Shown: in pieces, positions 33,064 through 41,159 of the stretch | Layout of the letters: every line of letters begins with the position of its first letter | Numbering within the stretch: the stretch's first letter is position 1 | Assembly (NCBI RefSeq): GCF_010468615.1 | Contig: NZ_WUEH01000009.1 | Location: 87,677 to 151,676 of the forward strand | From: Pseudodesulfovibrio sp. JC047 | GTDB taxonomy: Bacteria; Desulfobacterota; Desulfovibrionia; Desulfovibrionales; Desulfovibrionaceae | Direction of reading: 5' to 3' | DNA length: 64,000 nucleotides | The notes under the pieces: model-generated | Databases searched by the model: none | Seen by the model: only the letters and a program-made list of their open reading frames with translations | What the model was told of the DNA's origin: nothing | Made by a program: the position numbers and the translations under genes

Positions 33064-34908
33064 ATGGGATACAAGAATACTCGCGAGTGCCTTGACGCAC
33101 TCGAAGCCAAAGGGGAATTGGTTCGCATTGATGCGTGCATGGACGCCACTATCGAAATAGGTGCGATTCAACGACGGGTTTTTCAGGCCGGAGGTCCGGC
33201 TCTGCTTTTCAACCATGTGAAAGGGTGTCGTTTCCCGATGGCTGCCAATATCTTTGGGACCATGGAACGGATGCGGTTCATTTTCAGTGACACCATTGAT
33301 ATGGTAGAACGGTTGATGAAGCTCAAATTGCATCCTTTGGAAGCCCTTAAACATCCCCTGAAGTATCTCGGCGCGCCTCTGACAGGATTTCATACCATCC
33401 CCCGACGGGTTTCTTCCGGTCCGGTCATGGATAATGAAACCGTTATTTCTTCTTTGCCGCACCTTGTTTCCTGGCCCATGGATGGTGGTGGGTATGTCAC
33501 CTTGCCGCAAGTCTACACCGAAGAGCCTGATGCGCCTGGGTGTACCCGGTCAAACATGGGTATGTATCGCGTTCAGCTCACGGGCAATGAATATGTCCCG
33601 GATGAGGAAATCGGGCTGCATTATCAAATCCATCGAGGCATCGGGCATCATCACGCCCAGGCTTTACGCTCGGGAAAACCGCTCAAGGTGAATATCTTTG
33701 TGGGCGGCGCTCCGGCCATGACTTTGGCCGCTGTCATGCCACTTCCCGAGGGTTTGCCTGAATTGTTTTTTGCCGGAGCCATGGCCGGGCACCGTATTCC
33801 CATGATTCAACGCAAGGGCGAGTTGCCGATTTCTTCTCAGGCCGATTTTTGTATTTGTGGAACAATGCTGGATGGGGTGGAAAAACCCGAAGGCCCGTTT
33901 GGCGATCATTTGGGCTATTACAGTCTTGCCCATGATTTTCCTGTCCTCAAAGTGGACAAGGTGTACCACCGTAACGATGCGATTTGGCCATTCACCACGG
34001 TTGGCCGTCCGCCGCAGGAAGATACCATGTTTGGTCAGTTCATTCATGAATTGACCGCTGACCTTGTGCCGTCTGTTTTTGCCGGAGTTCACGAAGTTCA
34101 TGCGGTGGACGCGGCCGGTGTCCATCCCTTGCTTTTGGCCGTCGGCAGTGAACGATATGTCCCGTATGCCAAGGAGCGGCAGCCCCAGGAATTGTTGACG
34201 AATGCCTTGTCCTTATTAGGCAACACCCAGACATCGTTATCCAAATACGTTCTGATCGCCGCTCGAGAGGACATGGACAGCGGCGCGACGTGTCATGACA
34301 TTCCCGGATTTTTCCGGCATATGTTGGAGCGCGTTGATTTGAAGCGTGATTTGCATTTCATTACCCGGACGACCATTGATACCCTGGATTATTCCGGTAT
34401 CAGTTTGAATCAGGGGTCCAAGTTGATCTTTGCCGCAGCCGGAGCAGTCAAGCGAGAGCTTGGCACGGAATTGCCTTCCGGTATTGAATTGCCACGCGGT
34501 TTCCGTGATCCGCGGGTCTTTGCGCCCGGAATTTTGATTCTCAAAGGCCCAAAACATCGGCGTAAGCGCGATCAGCAAGACCCGGCGTTGGACCGTATTG
34601 GTGAACGGTTGAAGGCTGTTCGAGGTCTTGAGAAGTTCCCCATGATTGTTGTTGCTGACAACGCTGGATTCACGGCAAAGAATTGGGAAAATTTCTTATG
34701 GGTGACGTTTACTCGCTCTGACCCGGCGACTGACATATACGGGGTGGGTGGATTTACCCATGCCAAGCATTGGGGAGCTGACACGGCCATTTTAGTGGAC
34801 GCTCGGCTCAAGACGTATCATGCACCGCCGCTCGACCCAGACCCGGATGTGGAAAAACGGATTGATGCCCTTGGCGCAAAGGGCGGGCCTTTGTACGGAA
34901 TCATATAG
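33064..34908 (+). CDS. UbiD-family decarboxylase (probable menaquinone-pathway type)
   Basis: 614 residues, longer than E. coli UbiD (about 497) and similar to the UbiD proteins of futalosine-pathway bacteria. Motifs are LVRIDACMDATIEIGAIQRRV, GPALLFNHVKG, NMGMYRVQLTGNEYV, EVHAVD-type (FAGVHEVHAVDAAG) and the catalytic E-R-E region KPEGPFGDHLGYYS. It requires prenylated FMN from UbiX. Aromatic decarboxylation, most likely in quinone synthesis, is inferred from the family. The next gene starts 14 bases later. Confidence 0.88.
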   Translation: MGYKNTRECLDALEAKGELVRIDACMDATIEIGAIQRRVFQAGGPALLFNHVKGCRFPMAANIFGTMERMRFIFSDTIDMVERLMKLKLHPLEALKHPLKYLGAPLTGFHTIPRRVSSGPVMDNETVISSLPHLVSWPMDGGGYVTLPQVYTEEPDAPGCTRSNMGMYRVQLTGNEYVPDEEIGLHYQIHRGIGHHHAQALRSGKPLKVNIFVGGAPAMTLAAVMPLPEGLPELFFAGAMAGHRIPMIQRKGELPISSQADFCICGTMLDGVEKPEGPFGDHLGYYSLAHDFPVLKVDKVYHRNDAIWPFTTVGRPPQEDTMFGQFIHELTADLVPSVFAGVHEVHAVDAAGVHPLLLAVGSERYVPYAKERQPQELLTNALSLLGNTQTSLSKYVLIAAREDMDSGATCHDIPGFFRHMLERVDLKRDLHFITRTTIDTLDYSGISLNQGSKLIFAAAGAVKRELGTELPSGIELPRGFRDPRVFAPGILILKGPKHRRKRDQQDPALDRIGERLKAVRGLEKFPMIVVADNAGFTAKNWENFLWVTFTRSDPATDIYGVGGFTHAKHWGADTAILVDARLKTYHAPPLDPDPDVEKRIDALGAKGGPLYGII

Positions 34909-34922
34909 CTGTGGAGATAACA

Positions 34923-35432
34923 ATGGATGAGAAGGTCTTACAGGAGCTGAAACTCGCTTTCGCCTGTGATGTGTACGAAACGGTGAAGGCTGCCCGGAAG
35001 AATCACGATGAACATGTTTTTCGTCACACCATGGCTGAAGAAAGTGGTCAGTTGGTTTTTGCTGGAATGTTCCCCAAGCAGGACCTCCTGCAATTCCCTA
35101 ATCTGACAGAAGAATTCATCGCAAAGTTGCACACTTTCAATCTGCTCGGCATCATTACTGACGGTAAAAGTGGATTGGACATGTTCTATCTTGGCGGGAT
35201 GAACAAACCCTTTACTTCTTTGACTGGTGGTCCCGAATTGGCCAAGATCTTGTCAGATGACCCACTCTTGGCCTTTCTGGAAATGTATTTTAAAATCAAG
35301 GGAATCATGATCGATTTCCGACTCATGAATTACGAAGAATTTGTCCGTGCCATCGAAAGCGAAGTCTTTAAGAATACCTCCTTTTCACAGATGAGCGAAG
35401 CACAGGATTTACTCAACATGACCAAGAATTAA
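34923..35432 (+). CDS. Hypothetical protein
   Basis: 169 residues from ATG 34923 (GGAG 8 bases upstream). Soluble and mixed alpha/beta by eye, with no signal peptide and no Cys cluster (one Cys at position 15). Segments include FAGMFPKQDLLQFPNLTEEFIAKLHTFNLLGIITDGK and LAFLEMYFKIKGIMIDFRLMNYEEFV. It follows ubiD by 14 bases and is probably co-transcribed. I do not recognise the family. Confidence 0.7.
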   Translation: MDEKVLQELKLAFACDVYETVKAARKNHDEHVFRHTMAEESGQLVFAGMFPKQDLLQFPNLTEEFIAKLHTFNLLGIITDGKSGLDMFYLGGMNKPFTSLTGGPELAKILSDDPLLAFLEMYFKIKGIMIDFRLMNYEEFVRAIESEVFKNTSFSQMSEAQDLLNMTKN

Positions 35433-35445
35433 GTTTTACTTGGGG

Positions 35446-35600
35446 GGGGCCTCCCGGCGGGCGCCTTCAGCGGGACCAGGACGCTGTCCTGGACCTGCCA
35501 AAGACCCCTTTGAAAAGGGGTCTCTGGACTCCCCGAAACTTTTTGTCGCTCGCTTCGCTCGAAGCTGTCGGCAGCGAAAGTTCATGCGGTTTTGGGAGAA
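35446..35600. repeat. REP-like intergenic element with several hairpins
   Basis: Compact block of inverted repeats: CCAGGAC-GCT-GTCCTGG, AGACCCCTTT-GA-AAAGGGGTCT and GTCGCTCGCTTCGCTCGAAGC. From memory this type of block (ending AAACTTTTTGTCGCTCGCTTCGCTC) recurs after genes in Desulfovibrio genomes. It sits right after the stop at 35432 and probably also terminates transcription. Only one copy is in the window. Confidence 0.55.
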
Positions 35601-35668
35601 CGTTGTAAAAAATTAAATTTTTTACAGACTTTGTGGCTGTGATGGCTTTTTTTTGATTTCTTTTTATT

Positions 35669-35798
35669 CCATTTCTTCAATCTCACTCAAACGATGTCGT
35701 AGAGCTTCGCCGAAGGCGCGATAAAAAGTTCTGGAGGGGGCATCCAAAGGGGGAACCTCTTCCAAGAGGTTCCCCCTTTGGCCGTCGGAGACATTCTT
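35669..35798. repeat. 130-bp repeat, copy A
   Basis: Matches copy B (35881-36010) over 130 bases with five substitutions and no gaps. The centre holds a perfect 38-base palindrome with 18-base arms (35744-35781). The minus strand reads open through the repeat (KNVSDGQRGNLLEEVPPLD...ALRHRLSEIEEME), but no ribosome binding site precedes it. Confidence 0.85.
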
Positions 35799-35880
35799 TA
35801 AGTCATTAATATTTTGCAAGAATGTTGCGCAAAGATTTTGAAACTCATTGTTTCTTGTCATTGTAATTTTTTTGATTTTC

Positions 35881-36010
35881 CCATTTCTTCAATCCTACTC
35901 AAACGATGTCGTAGAGCCTCGCCGAAGGCGCGATAAGAAGTTCTGGAGGGGGAATCCAAAGGGGGAACCTCTTCCAAGAGGTTCCCCCTTTGGCCGTCGG
36001 AGACATTCTT
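35881..36010. repeat. 130-bp repeat, copy B
   Basis: Second copy in the same orientation, 82 bases after copy A, with the same 38-base palindrome at 35956-35993. Its minus strand is also open (KNVSDGQRGNLLEEVPPLD...RHRLSRIEEMGK). It ends 23 bases from the stop of the Hpt gene, so the palindrome may also act as a transcript end. Confidence 0.85.
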
Positions 36011-36033
36011 AAAAAATAGGTGACCCCACCTTT

Positions 36034-36435
36034 TTATTGCTCGGCGAGTGTCTTTTGTGTTGCGACGTCCAGCATGTGCTTGTGAAGTCGGATGGAGATG
36101 GTGTCGCTATTTTCGATATTCTCGATGAGTTCACGGAGTTTATCGATGGATTCAAGCGATGCAGTGATGATAAGTTCGCTTGGTGTGAGTTGGCTTTTTC
36201 GAATCATTTCCAACACGTTTTCCAGTTTGTGCGCCAATTCTTCGATGGTGGAGAGTTCGAGCAGATTGGCGCCGGCTTTGACAGAGTGGGCGTCACGAAA
36301 GATTGAATTGATAGTTTCAGGATCGCAATCCAGGCCACATTCTTCCAAATGCAAAAGGCCCGACTCGATGGAGTCGAGCCGTTCGGCTGTTTCTTCTAAG
36401 AAGATTTCGAGGACTTCGTCACCGCGTTGAATCAA
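36034..36435 (-). CDS. Stand-alone histidine phosphotransfer (Hpt) domain protein
   Basis: 133 residues, essentially one Hpt domain: EVLEIFLEETAERLDSIE at the N-terminus, then phospho-acceptor His50 in FRDAHSVKAGANLLEL, as in CheA P1 domains. The ATG overlaps the stop of the cheV gene by 4 bases (ATGA), so the two are translationally coupled. It likely shuttles phosphate to or from the CheV receiver domain or another kinase. Confidence 0.87.
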   Translation of the reverse strand: MIQRGDEVLEIFLEETAERLDSIESGLLHLEECGLDCDPETINSIFRDAHSVKAGANLLELSTIEELAHKLENVLEMIRKSQLTPSELIITASLESIDKLRELIENIENSDTISIRLHKHMLDVATQKTLAEQ

Positions 36436-37376
36436 TCTATGCCACCTTCGATGAGGTTGATTGCGATTTGGGGAATGGTGTGCAGATCTGGTTTGGATAT
36501 CTGCCTGTCTGCACCGACCGAATCGCCTTTGTGCTTGAGTTCTTTCGTAATAATAGAAGAGTACAGTATTACGGGAAGGTCTTGCAAAAGTGGGTCGTCC
36601 TTGATGTTCTTGGTCAGACTGAATCCATCCATAAGTGGCATTTCGATGTCCGAGATAACGATATCGACGTATTCGTTGATCGCTTTGCCTTCGGTTTTGG
36701 CCTTGTCGCGGAGTTCCCAGATGGTGCGCAGGGCCTCGTCTCCGTTGGTCGTCATAATCGGATTGAAGTTTGCTTCCGAGAGGTTTTGTTTGATCATGGC
36801 GCGGATCGTGGCGGAGTCGTCGGCTATGAGCACGTTGTAGCGGGTGTCCGAGACAGCGGCTTCTTCGCCACTTGCGGGTTCGAATTGTGTGAGAATGGTT
36901 TCCAGATCGAGAAGTTGGACGAAATAGTCGCCCTTGTCGATCAGGCCGATAATGGCGTCGGTATTACTGGAAATGATGTTTGAGGGAGGAATGACTTCAC
37001 CCCAGCCCACACGGTGAATTTCCGTGACACCAGAAACCAGGAAGCCGGTAACCGATTTGCTGAATTCCGTCACGATGACGATATCCCGTTCGGTTTTTGG
37101 CATGTCGAGTTCCAGCCAGACAGACAAGTCAAGCACCGGAAGGATCAGATCACGCAAGGGAATGGTCCCCATGAAAGAAGGATGGGGGGCTGATTCCGGC
37201 GGATCGAGGTTTGGTGTCTCGATGACTTGCATGACCTTGGCCACGTTTATTCCAAAGAAGTTGGGAACAGGTTCTTCGCCTTCTTTACGGATTTCATTAA
37301 TATAGAACTCGAGGATTTCGAGTTCATTGGTTCCTGTTTCCAACAAGATTCCGGTATCTATTGCGCTTTTGCTCAT
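36432..37376 (-). CDS. cheV: CheV-type chemotaxis adaptor (CheW domain plus receiver)
   Basis: 314 residues from ATG 37376 (GGGAG upstream); longer frames lack an SD. The N-terminal CheW domain (about 15-165) includes EILEFYINEIRKEG, FFGINVAKVMQVIETP, IPLRDLILPVLDLSVWL and FLVSGVTEIHRVGW. The C-terminal REC domain (about 178-305) begins NVLIADDSATIRAMIK, has phospho-Asp in VISDIEMPLMDG and the conserved Lys in QISKPDL. Couples chemoreceptors to CheA and adapts by phosphorylation. Coupled to the Hpt gene downstream. Confidence 0.9.
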   Translation of the reverse strand: MSKSAIDTGILLETGTNELEILEFYINEIRKEGEEPVPNFFGINVAKVMQVIETPNLDPPESAPHPSFMGTIPLRDLILPVLDLSVWLELDMPKTERDIVIVTEFSKSVTGFLVSGVTEIHRVGWGEVIPPSNIISSNTDAIIGLIDKGDYFVQLLDLETILTQFEPASGEEAAVSDTRYNVLIADDSATIRAMIKQNLSEANFNPIMTTNGDEALRTIWELRDKAKTEGKAINEYVDIVISDIEMPLMDGFSLTKNIKDDPLLQDLPVILYSSIITKELKHKGDSVGADRQISKPDLHTIPQIAINLIEGGID

Positions 37377-37617
37377 GAAAGGTCTCCCAATCCGGTTCAT
37401 ATCGTCGCTTTCAGCTAAGTTCCAGTTATATACGCTGTCAAGAATTTTATGTCCACGCTGTTGGCGGGTCTTGTGTGAATTTATAATGTCTTCATGGTTA
37501 GTTGGGCGTGAAAAAAAAGATGTGAGTTTTTTTCTTACAACCCCTTGACGTATTGCTTGAGCCAATGCACAAGAATATTGATTAAAACTGTTCATAAAAA
37601 TCTAATGGAGATGCAGA

Positions 37618-40575
37618 ATGAGCGAAAAAATCACCGTTGATCCGACAATTGTTCAGAAAAAGGTCATGGACAGACTTGAAGAGTCGGCTTCGGATGTTAT
37701 CCCGTGGTTCTACGAGAATATGCCCGAATACTACTTCCTTACCCATGGCGAAGAAGAACAATTGGCACATGTCAGAGCACTGCTTTCAGGGATGGTCCGT
37801 AAGGAAAAACAGTCTTTGGCCTTGCGCAGTCCGTGTGGAACAAAGGTGACACATCTCACTCCGGGCGGAGATATGGACGCCCTGGCCGGGGTTCTCAAGG
37901 GATACCGTGATAAGGATATTCAGATCGCTCGTATTTATGCGAGCCATGATGATTCATTGCGCCTTGATACGTTTGTTTTCGGGCCGCAACCTGCGTGTGA
38001 TGCGGACGCGCAATCCGTCAAGGACGTGATGGGACTGGTTCGCGAGGGCGTGGTAGACCTTGGTGGAGGCGATGGTGGTGAATTCAGCAACTTCATTGGT
38101 TCCGTGAGTGAAGATTATATCGAGAAATTTGAACCAGGTCGGGCATTGCGACATTTCAGCACCTGTGGGTGTGTGGAAAGCCAGGAACGGGTTCAGGTCC
38201 TGTTGGAAAAAGGGGTCCATTCCGGGTTTGACCGGATCAGTATCGCCATGGCCAACCCGCCGAGAACCGCATTGTTGTTACGTGTCGTCAATGTGTTTGC
38301 CCGCGAAAAGATCCCTGTTGACCGGGCGTACTCCGATCAATTCGATCGCGGAGACAAACCGCCTGTGGCGATCATGAGTTTTTATCTGGATACACAGCGG
38401 ATTGATTTGGATGAATCTGGTGAACAATGGTTGCGTCTGAAACGGCAGCTTGAGATGACCAAATGGTTTGCCCCGCATGGATTGGAAGCTCTGGCATATG
38501 AAGAAGGATGGGAATTGGAACAGGTCATGCTGATGCAGGCCGCGGGTGAATTTGCGCATCAGTTCTTGATTAAGAAAAATCTCCATGCGTACACGTCCGA
38601 CCGGATTGTTTATGTCCTTTTGAAACACCGGGACGTTGCCCAAAAATTGTTTGATTATTTCGAGGCCCGTTTCGATCCTGATTTTATTGGTGATCGGCAG
38701 CCATACATGGCTGAGAAACGGACCATTGCCCGGGCCGCGATTCGGGATGTCGGGAATTCCATTCACCGGGATATCTTGACATATATCTATAAATTCTTCC
38801 GTTATACGGTGCGGACAAATTATTATCTGGAACACAAACTCGGATTGAGTTTCCGTCTTGATCCGCTGATTTTGGCTCCGATGCCTCGGAGCGAACGGCC
38901 ATTTGGTATTTATTGTTTTCACGGTCCGTACAGCTTCGGTTTTCAGGTGCGATATCGCGATACGGCGCGTGGCGGGGTTCGTGTGGTCCGGACGTGGAGC
39001 CAGGAAGGATTCGAGGTGGAATCCAACAGGCTTTTTGACGAAGTGACCAAACTCGCGTCGGCACAACAGTTCAAGAATAAGGATATCCCGGAGGGCGGGT
39101 CCAAGGCCGTCATTCTGCTCGGCCCGGATGGTGATATTGATCTGGCCGTGAAATCCATGGTTGATTCGTTGCTGGATTTGTTGATTATCCCCGAGGGAAC
39201 AGACGGATTTGTCCAGCCGCGTATCGTGGATTATCTGAATCGTGAAGAGATCATCTTCCTTGGCCCGGATGAGAATATTACCCCCGATCATATTCGGTGG
39301 ATCGCAGCGCGAGCACAGCAGCGCGGGTACAAATGGCCGAGTGCCTTCATGAGTTCAAAGCCGGGTGCGGGTATTGCGCACAAGGAATATGGCGTGACTT
39401 CCGAAGGGGTCATTGTCTTTGCCGATGAACTGTTGCGCACGTTGGGCATTGATCCAAAAAACGAATCTTTTACGGTCAAGATCACCGGCGGTCCGGCTGG
39501 TGACGTGGCGTCCAACGTCATGCGGTTCCTGATGCGCGACTATGGTGCGAATGCACAGATTGTGGCCATGACCGATGGACATGGTGCGGTGTATGACCCG
39601 GATGGAATGGACCATGCGGAATTGCTTCGGTTGATGGATGGAGAGTACAAGACCGCTGATTTTGATCCGTCGAAATTGACGGGCGAGGGCGCCTTTGTGG
39701 TCTCAACGGACGAGCCTGATGGTACCCGTATCCGCAATACGCTCCACAATACGGCGGTGGCCGATATCTTTATTCCGTCAGGTGGACGGCCAGATACGAT
39801 CAATATGTCGAACTGGAAGGAGTTCTTGCAAAAGGATGGCACGCCGTCCGCCCGAGGACTGGTGGAAGGAGCGAATATCTTCATTTCAACAGAGGCTCGT
39901 GCAGAAATGGAAAAGGCCGGAGTCTTGGCCGTGCCCGGACCGTCTGCGAATAAGACTGGCGTCATCTGTTCTTCCTATGAAATCCTGGCTGGGTTGGTGC
40001 TCAACGAGGAAGAATTCCTTGAAATCAAAGACGAGTATGTTGCCCAGTTGATTGAAATTCTGCGGGAACGCGCTCGGGACGAGGCGCAAGTTCTGATGCG
40101 TGAATTCAAGCTGGCCGGTGGGAACCGAACTATCACGGAATTGTCGTTTGAATTGTCCGAATCAATCAATTCATTGGCCGATAGAGTGGCCCGGGTTCTG
40201 GATGAATCCGTGGAGACCGTGGCGGCTGATCCCGAGTTGGCAGAGGTCCTGTTATCCTATTGCCCGGCCGTGTTTGCGGAAAAATACAGGGATCGAATTG
40301 TGAATGATCTTCCCCGAGGCCATCAACTCGCTTTGCTGGCGTCCTTTGTTTCCGCAAAAATGTTGTATCAGGAAGGCATGGGGTGGGCTGACCATCTGGT
40401 CGAGTTACGGGATGTTCGTGATGTGCTTTTCAGCTATCTCGCACAGGAAAAGATCGTGGCGACACTCCTTGCGGAAGTCAGGAGTGCTGGCTTGGACAAC
40501 AGTGAATTGATTGTTGAAATATTGGAAGCTTCGGCACGGAAACAATTGACCTTGAGCAAACTTGGCCTTGGTTAA
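37618..40575 (+). CDS. NAD-specific glutamate dehydrogenase, large type
   Basis: 985 residues, in the range of the approximately 115-kDa NAD-GDHs and well above the 450-residue hexameric forms. Glutamate-dehydrogenase core: RDTARGGVRV, the substrate Lys region GGSKAVIL, DENITPDHIRWIAARAQQ, the Rossmann entry ITGGPAGDVASN and VEGANIFISTEAR, GPSANKTGVICSS. The N-terminal 400 residues are a regulatory extension. GGAG lies before ATG. Oxidises glutamate to 2-oxoglutarate with NAD, probably catabolic. Monocistronic, ended by the terminator at 40599. Confidence 0.9.
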   Translation: MSEKITVDPTIVQKKVMDRLEESASDVIPWFYENMPEYYFLTHGEEEQLAHVRALLSGMVRKEKQSLALRSPCGTKVTHLTPGGDMDALAGVLKGYRDKDIQIARIYASHDDSLRLDTFVFGPQPACDADAQSVKDVMGLVREGVVDLGGGDGGEFSNFIGSVSEDYIEKFEPGRALRHFSTCGCVESQERVQVLLEKGVHSGFDRISIAMANPPRTALLLRVVNVFAREKIPVDRAYSDQFDRGDKPPVAIMSFYLDTQRIDLDESGEQWLRLKRQLEMTKWFAPHGLEALAYEEGWELEQVMLMQAAGEFAHQFLIKKNLHAYTSDRIVYVLLKHRDVAQKLFDYFEARFDPDFIGDRQPYMAEKRTIARAAIRDVGNSIHRDILTYIYKFFRYTVRTNYYLEHKLGLSFRLDPLILAPMPRSERPFGIYCFHGPYSFGFQVRYRDTARGGVRVVRTWSQEGFEVESNRLFDEVTKLASAQQFKNKDIPEGGSKAVILLGPDGDIDLAVKSMVDSLLDLLIIPEGTDGFVQPRIVDYLNREEIIFLGPDENITPDHIRWIAARAQQRGYKWPSAFMSSKPGAGIAHKEYGVTSEGVIVFADELLRTLGIDPKNESFTVKITGGPAGDVASNVMRFLMRDYGANAQIVAMTDGHGAVYDPDGMDHAELLRLMDGEYKTADFDPSKLTGEGAFVVSTDEPDGTRIRNTLHNTAVADIFIPSGGRPDTINMSNWKEFLQKDGTPSARGLVEGANIFISTEARAEMEKAGVLAVPGPSANKTGVICSSYEILAGLVLNEEEFLEIKDEYVAQLIEILRERARDEAQVLMREFKLAGGNRTITELSFELSESINSLADRVARVLDESVETVAADPELAEVLLSYCPAVFAEKYRDRIVNDLPRGHQLALLASFVSAKMLYQEGMGWADHLVELRDVRDVLFSYLAQEKIVATLLAEVRSAGLDNSELIVEILEASARKQLTLSKLGLG

Positions 40576-40598
40576 CAAAATCTGTTCTTGAAAGACAG

Positions 40599-40638
40599 CG
40601 GTTCCCGGTGAAACACGTTCATCGGGAACCGTTTTTTT
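40599..40638 (+). terminator. Terminator of the glutamate dehydrogenase gene
   Basis: CGGTTCCCGGTGAA-ACACG-TTCATCGGGAACCG with T7. Confidence 0.93.
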
Positions 40639-40655
40639 GTCGCACCTCAAGAGCC

Positions 40656-40684
40656 TTGACAAAGTGGAGGGCAGACCGTATTCT
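40656..40684 (+). promoter_or_regulatory. Sigma-70 promoter of the arsR-permease operon
   Basis: Perfect TTGACA (40656-40661), 17-bp spacer, TATTCT (40679-40684). Predicted start of transcription near 40691, immediately before the operator. Confidence 0.82.
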
Positions 40685-40692
40685 AACTACAG

Positions 40693-40708
40693 ATGAACAA
40701 CTACTCAT
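40693..40708. promoter_or_regulatory. ArsR-family operator 1
   Basis: ATGAACAACTACTCAT, an imperfect inverted repeat (ATGA-N8-TCAT) lying between the -10 and the ribosome binding site. It shares 13 of 16 positions with the motif at 41110. Confidence 0.65.
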
Positions 40709-40720
40709 GTGAGGCAAATT

Positions 40721-41077
40721 ATGTCCAATATGGCATGTAGCAACACGGAACAACACGAAAAAAATGTGGCCATGGCCAAAGAAAAGATGCTGTCGGAAAG
40801 AGAATTCCTTTTTCTCGCGGAACTTTTCAAGGCGCTTGGCGATTATACGCGTGTTCGTATTTTGTACGCCTTGTCCGTGGGGGAGTTGTGCGTGTGTGCG
40901 TTGGCCGAGGTTCTGGATATGTCCCAGTCTGCCATCTCGCACCAATTACGTTTGCTTCGGGCCGCCAAGCTCGTGCGGTATCGTAAGGAAGGAAAGAACG
41001 TTTTTTATTCTTTGGACGATGACCATGTGCGTAATCTGGTCAAGCAAGGGCTTGAACATGTCAGAGAACAGGGTTGA
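40721..41077 (+). CDS. ArsR/SmtB-family metal-responsive repressor
   Basis: 118 residues from ATG 40721 (GAGG 7 bases upstream). Winged helix-turn-helix: LFKALGDYTRVRILYAL, then the recognition helix SQSAISHQLRLLRAAKLVRYRKEGKNVFYSL. Cys6 plus Cys57 and Cys59 (ELCVC) match the alpha-3N metal site of CadC-type sensors for soft metals (Cd/Pb/Zn), rather than the alpha-5 Zn site alone. Likely represses itself and the permease downstream until metal binds. Confidence 0.9.
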   Translation: MSNMACSNTEQHEKNVAMAKEKMLSEREFLFLAELFKALGDYTRVRILYALSVGELCVCALAEVLDMSQSAISHQLRLLRAAKLVRYRKEGKNVFYSLDDDHVRNLVKQGLEHVREQG

Positions 41078-41109
41078 GATGCCCTGTCCTCTTTTTTTTA
41101 TTAAATCCT

Positions 41110-41125
41110 ATGAATATTTACTCAT
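41110..41125. promoter_or_regulatory. ArsR-family operator 2
   Basis: ATGAATATTTACTCAT, between arsR and the permease gene. It shares ATGAA-A--TACTCAT with operator 1. Could allow separate control of the permease. Confidence 0.6.
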
Positions 41126-41159
41126 GTATGAATGTTTTAACGATTGAGAAGAGATAACT

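Noticed and set aside
35664..35861. 65-codon minus-strand gene over repeat copy A
   Set aside because: No ribosome binding site, most of it is repeat sequence, and three of the four codons differing between copies change the amino acid. I treat it as repeat rather than gene.
35744..35993. Two identical palindromes as a possible CRISPR start
   Set aside because: Only two units, 130 bp long with five substitutions and an 82-bp gap; no regular short repeats or spacers and no cas genes.
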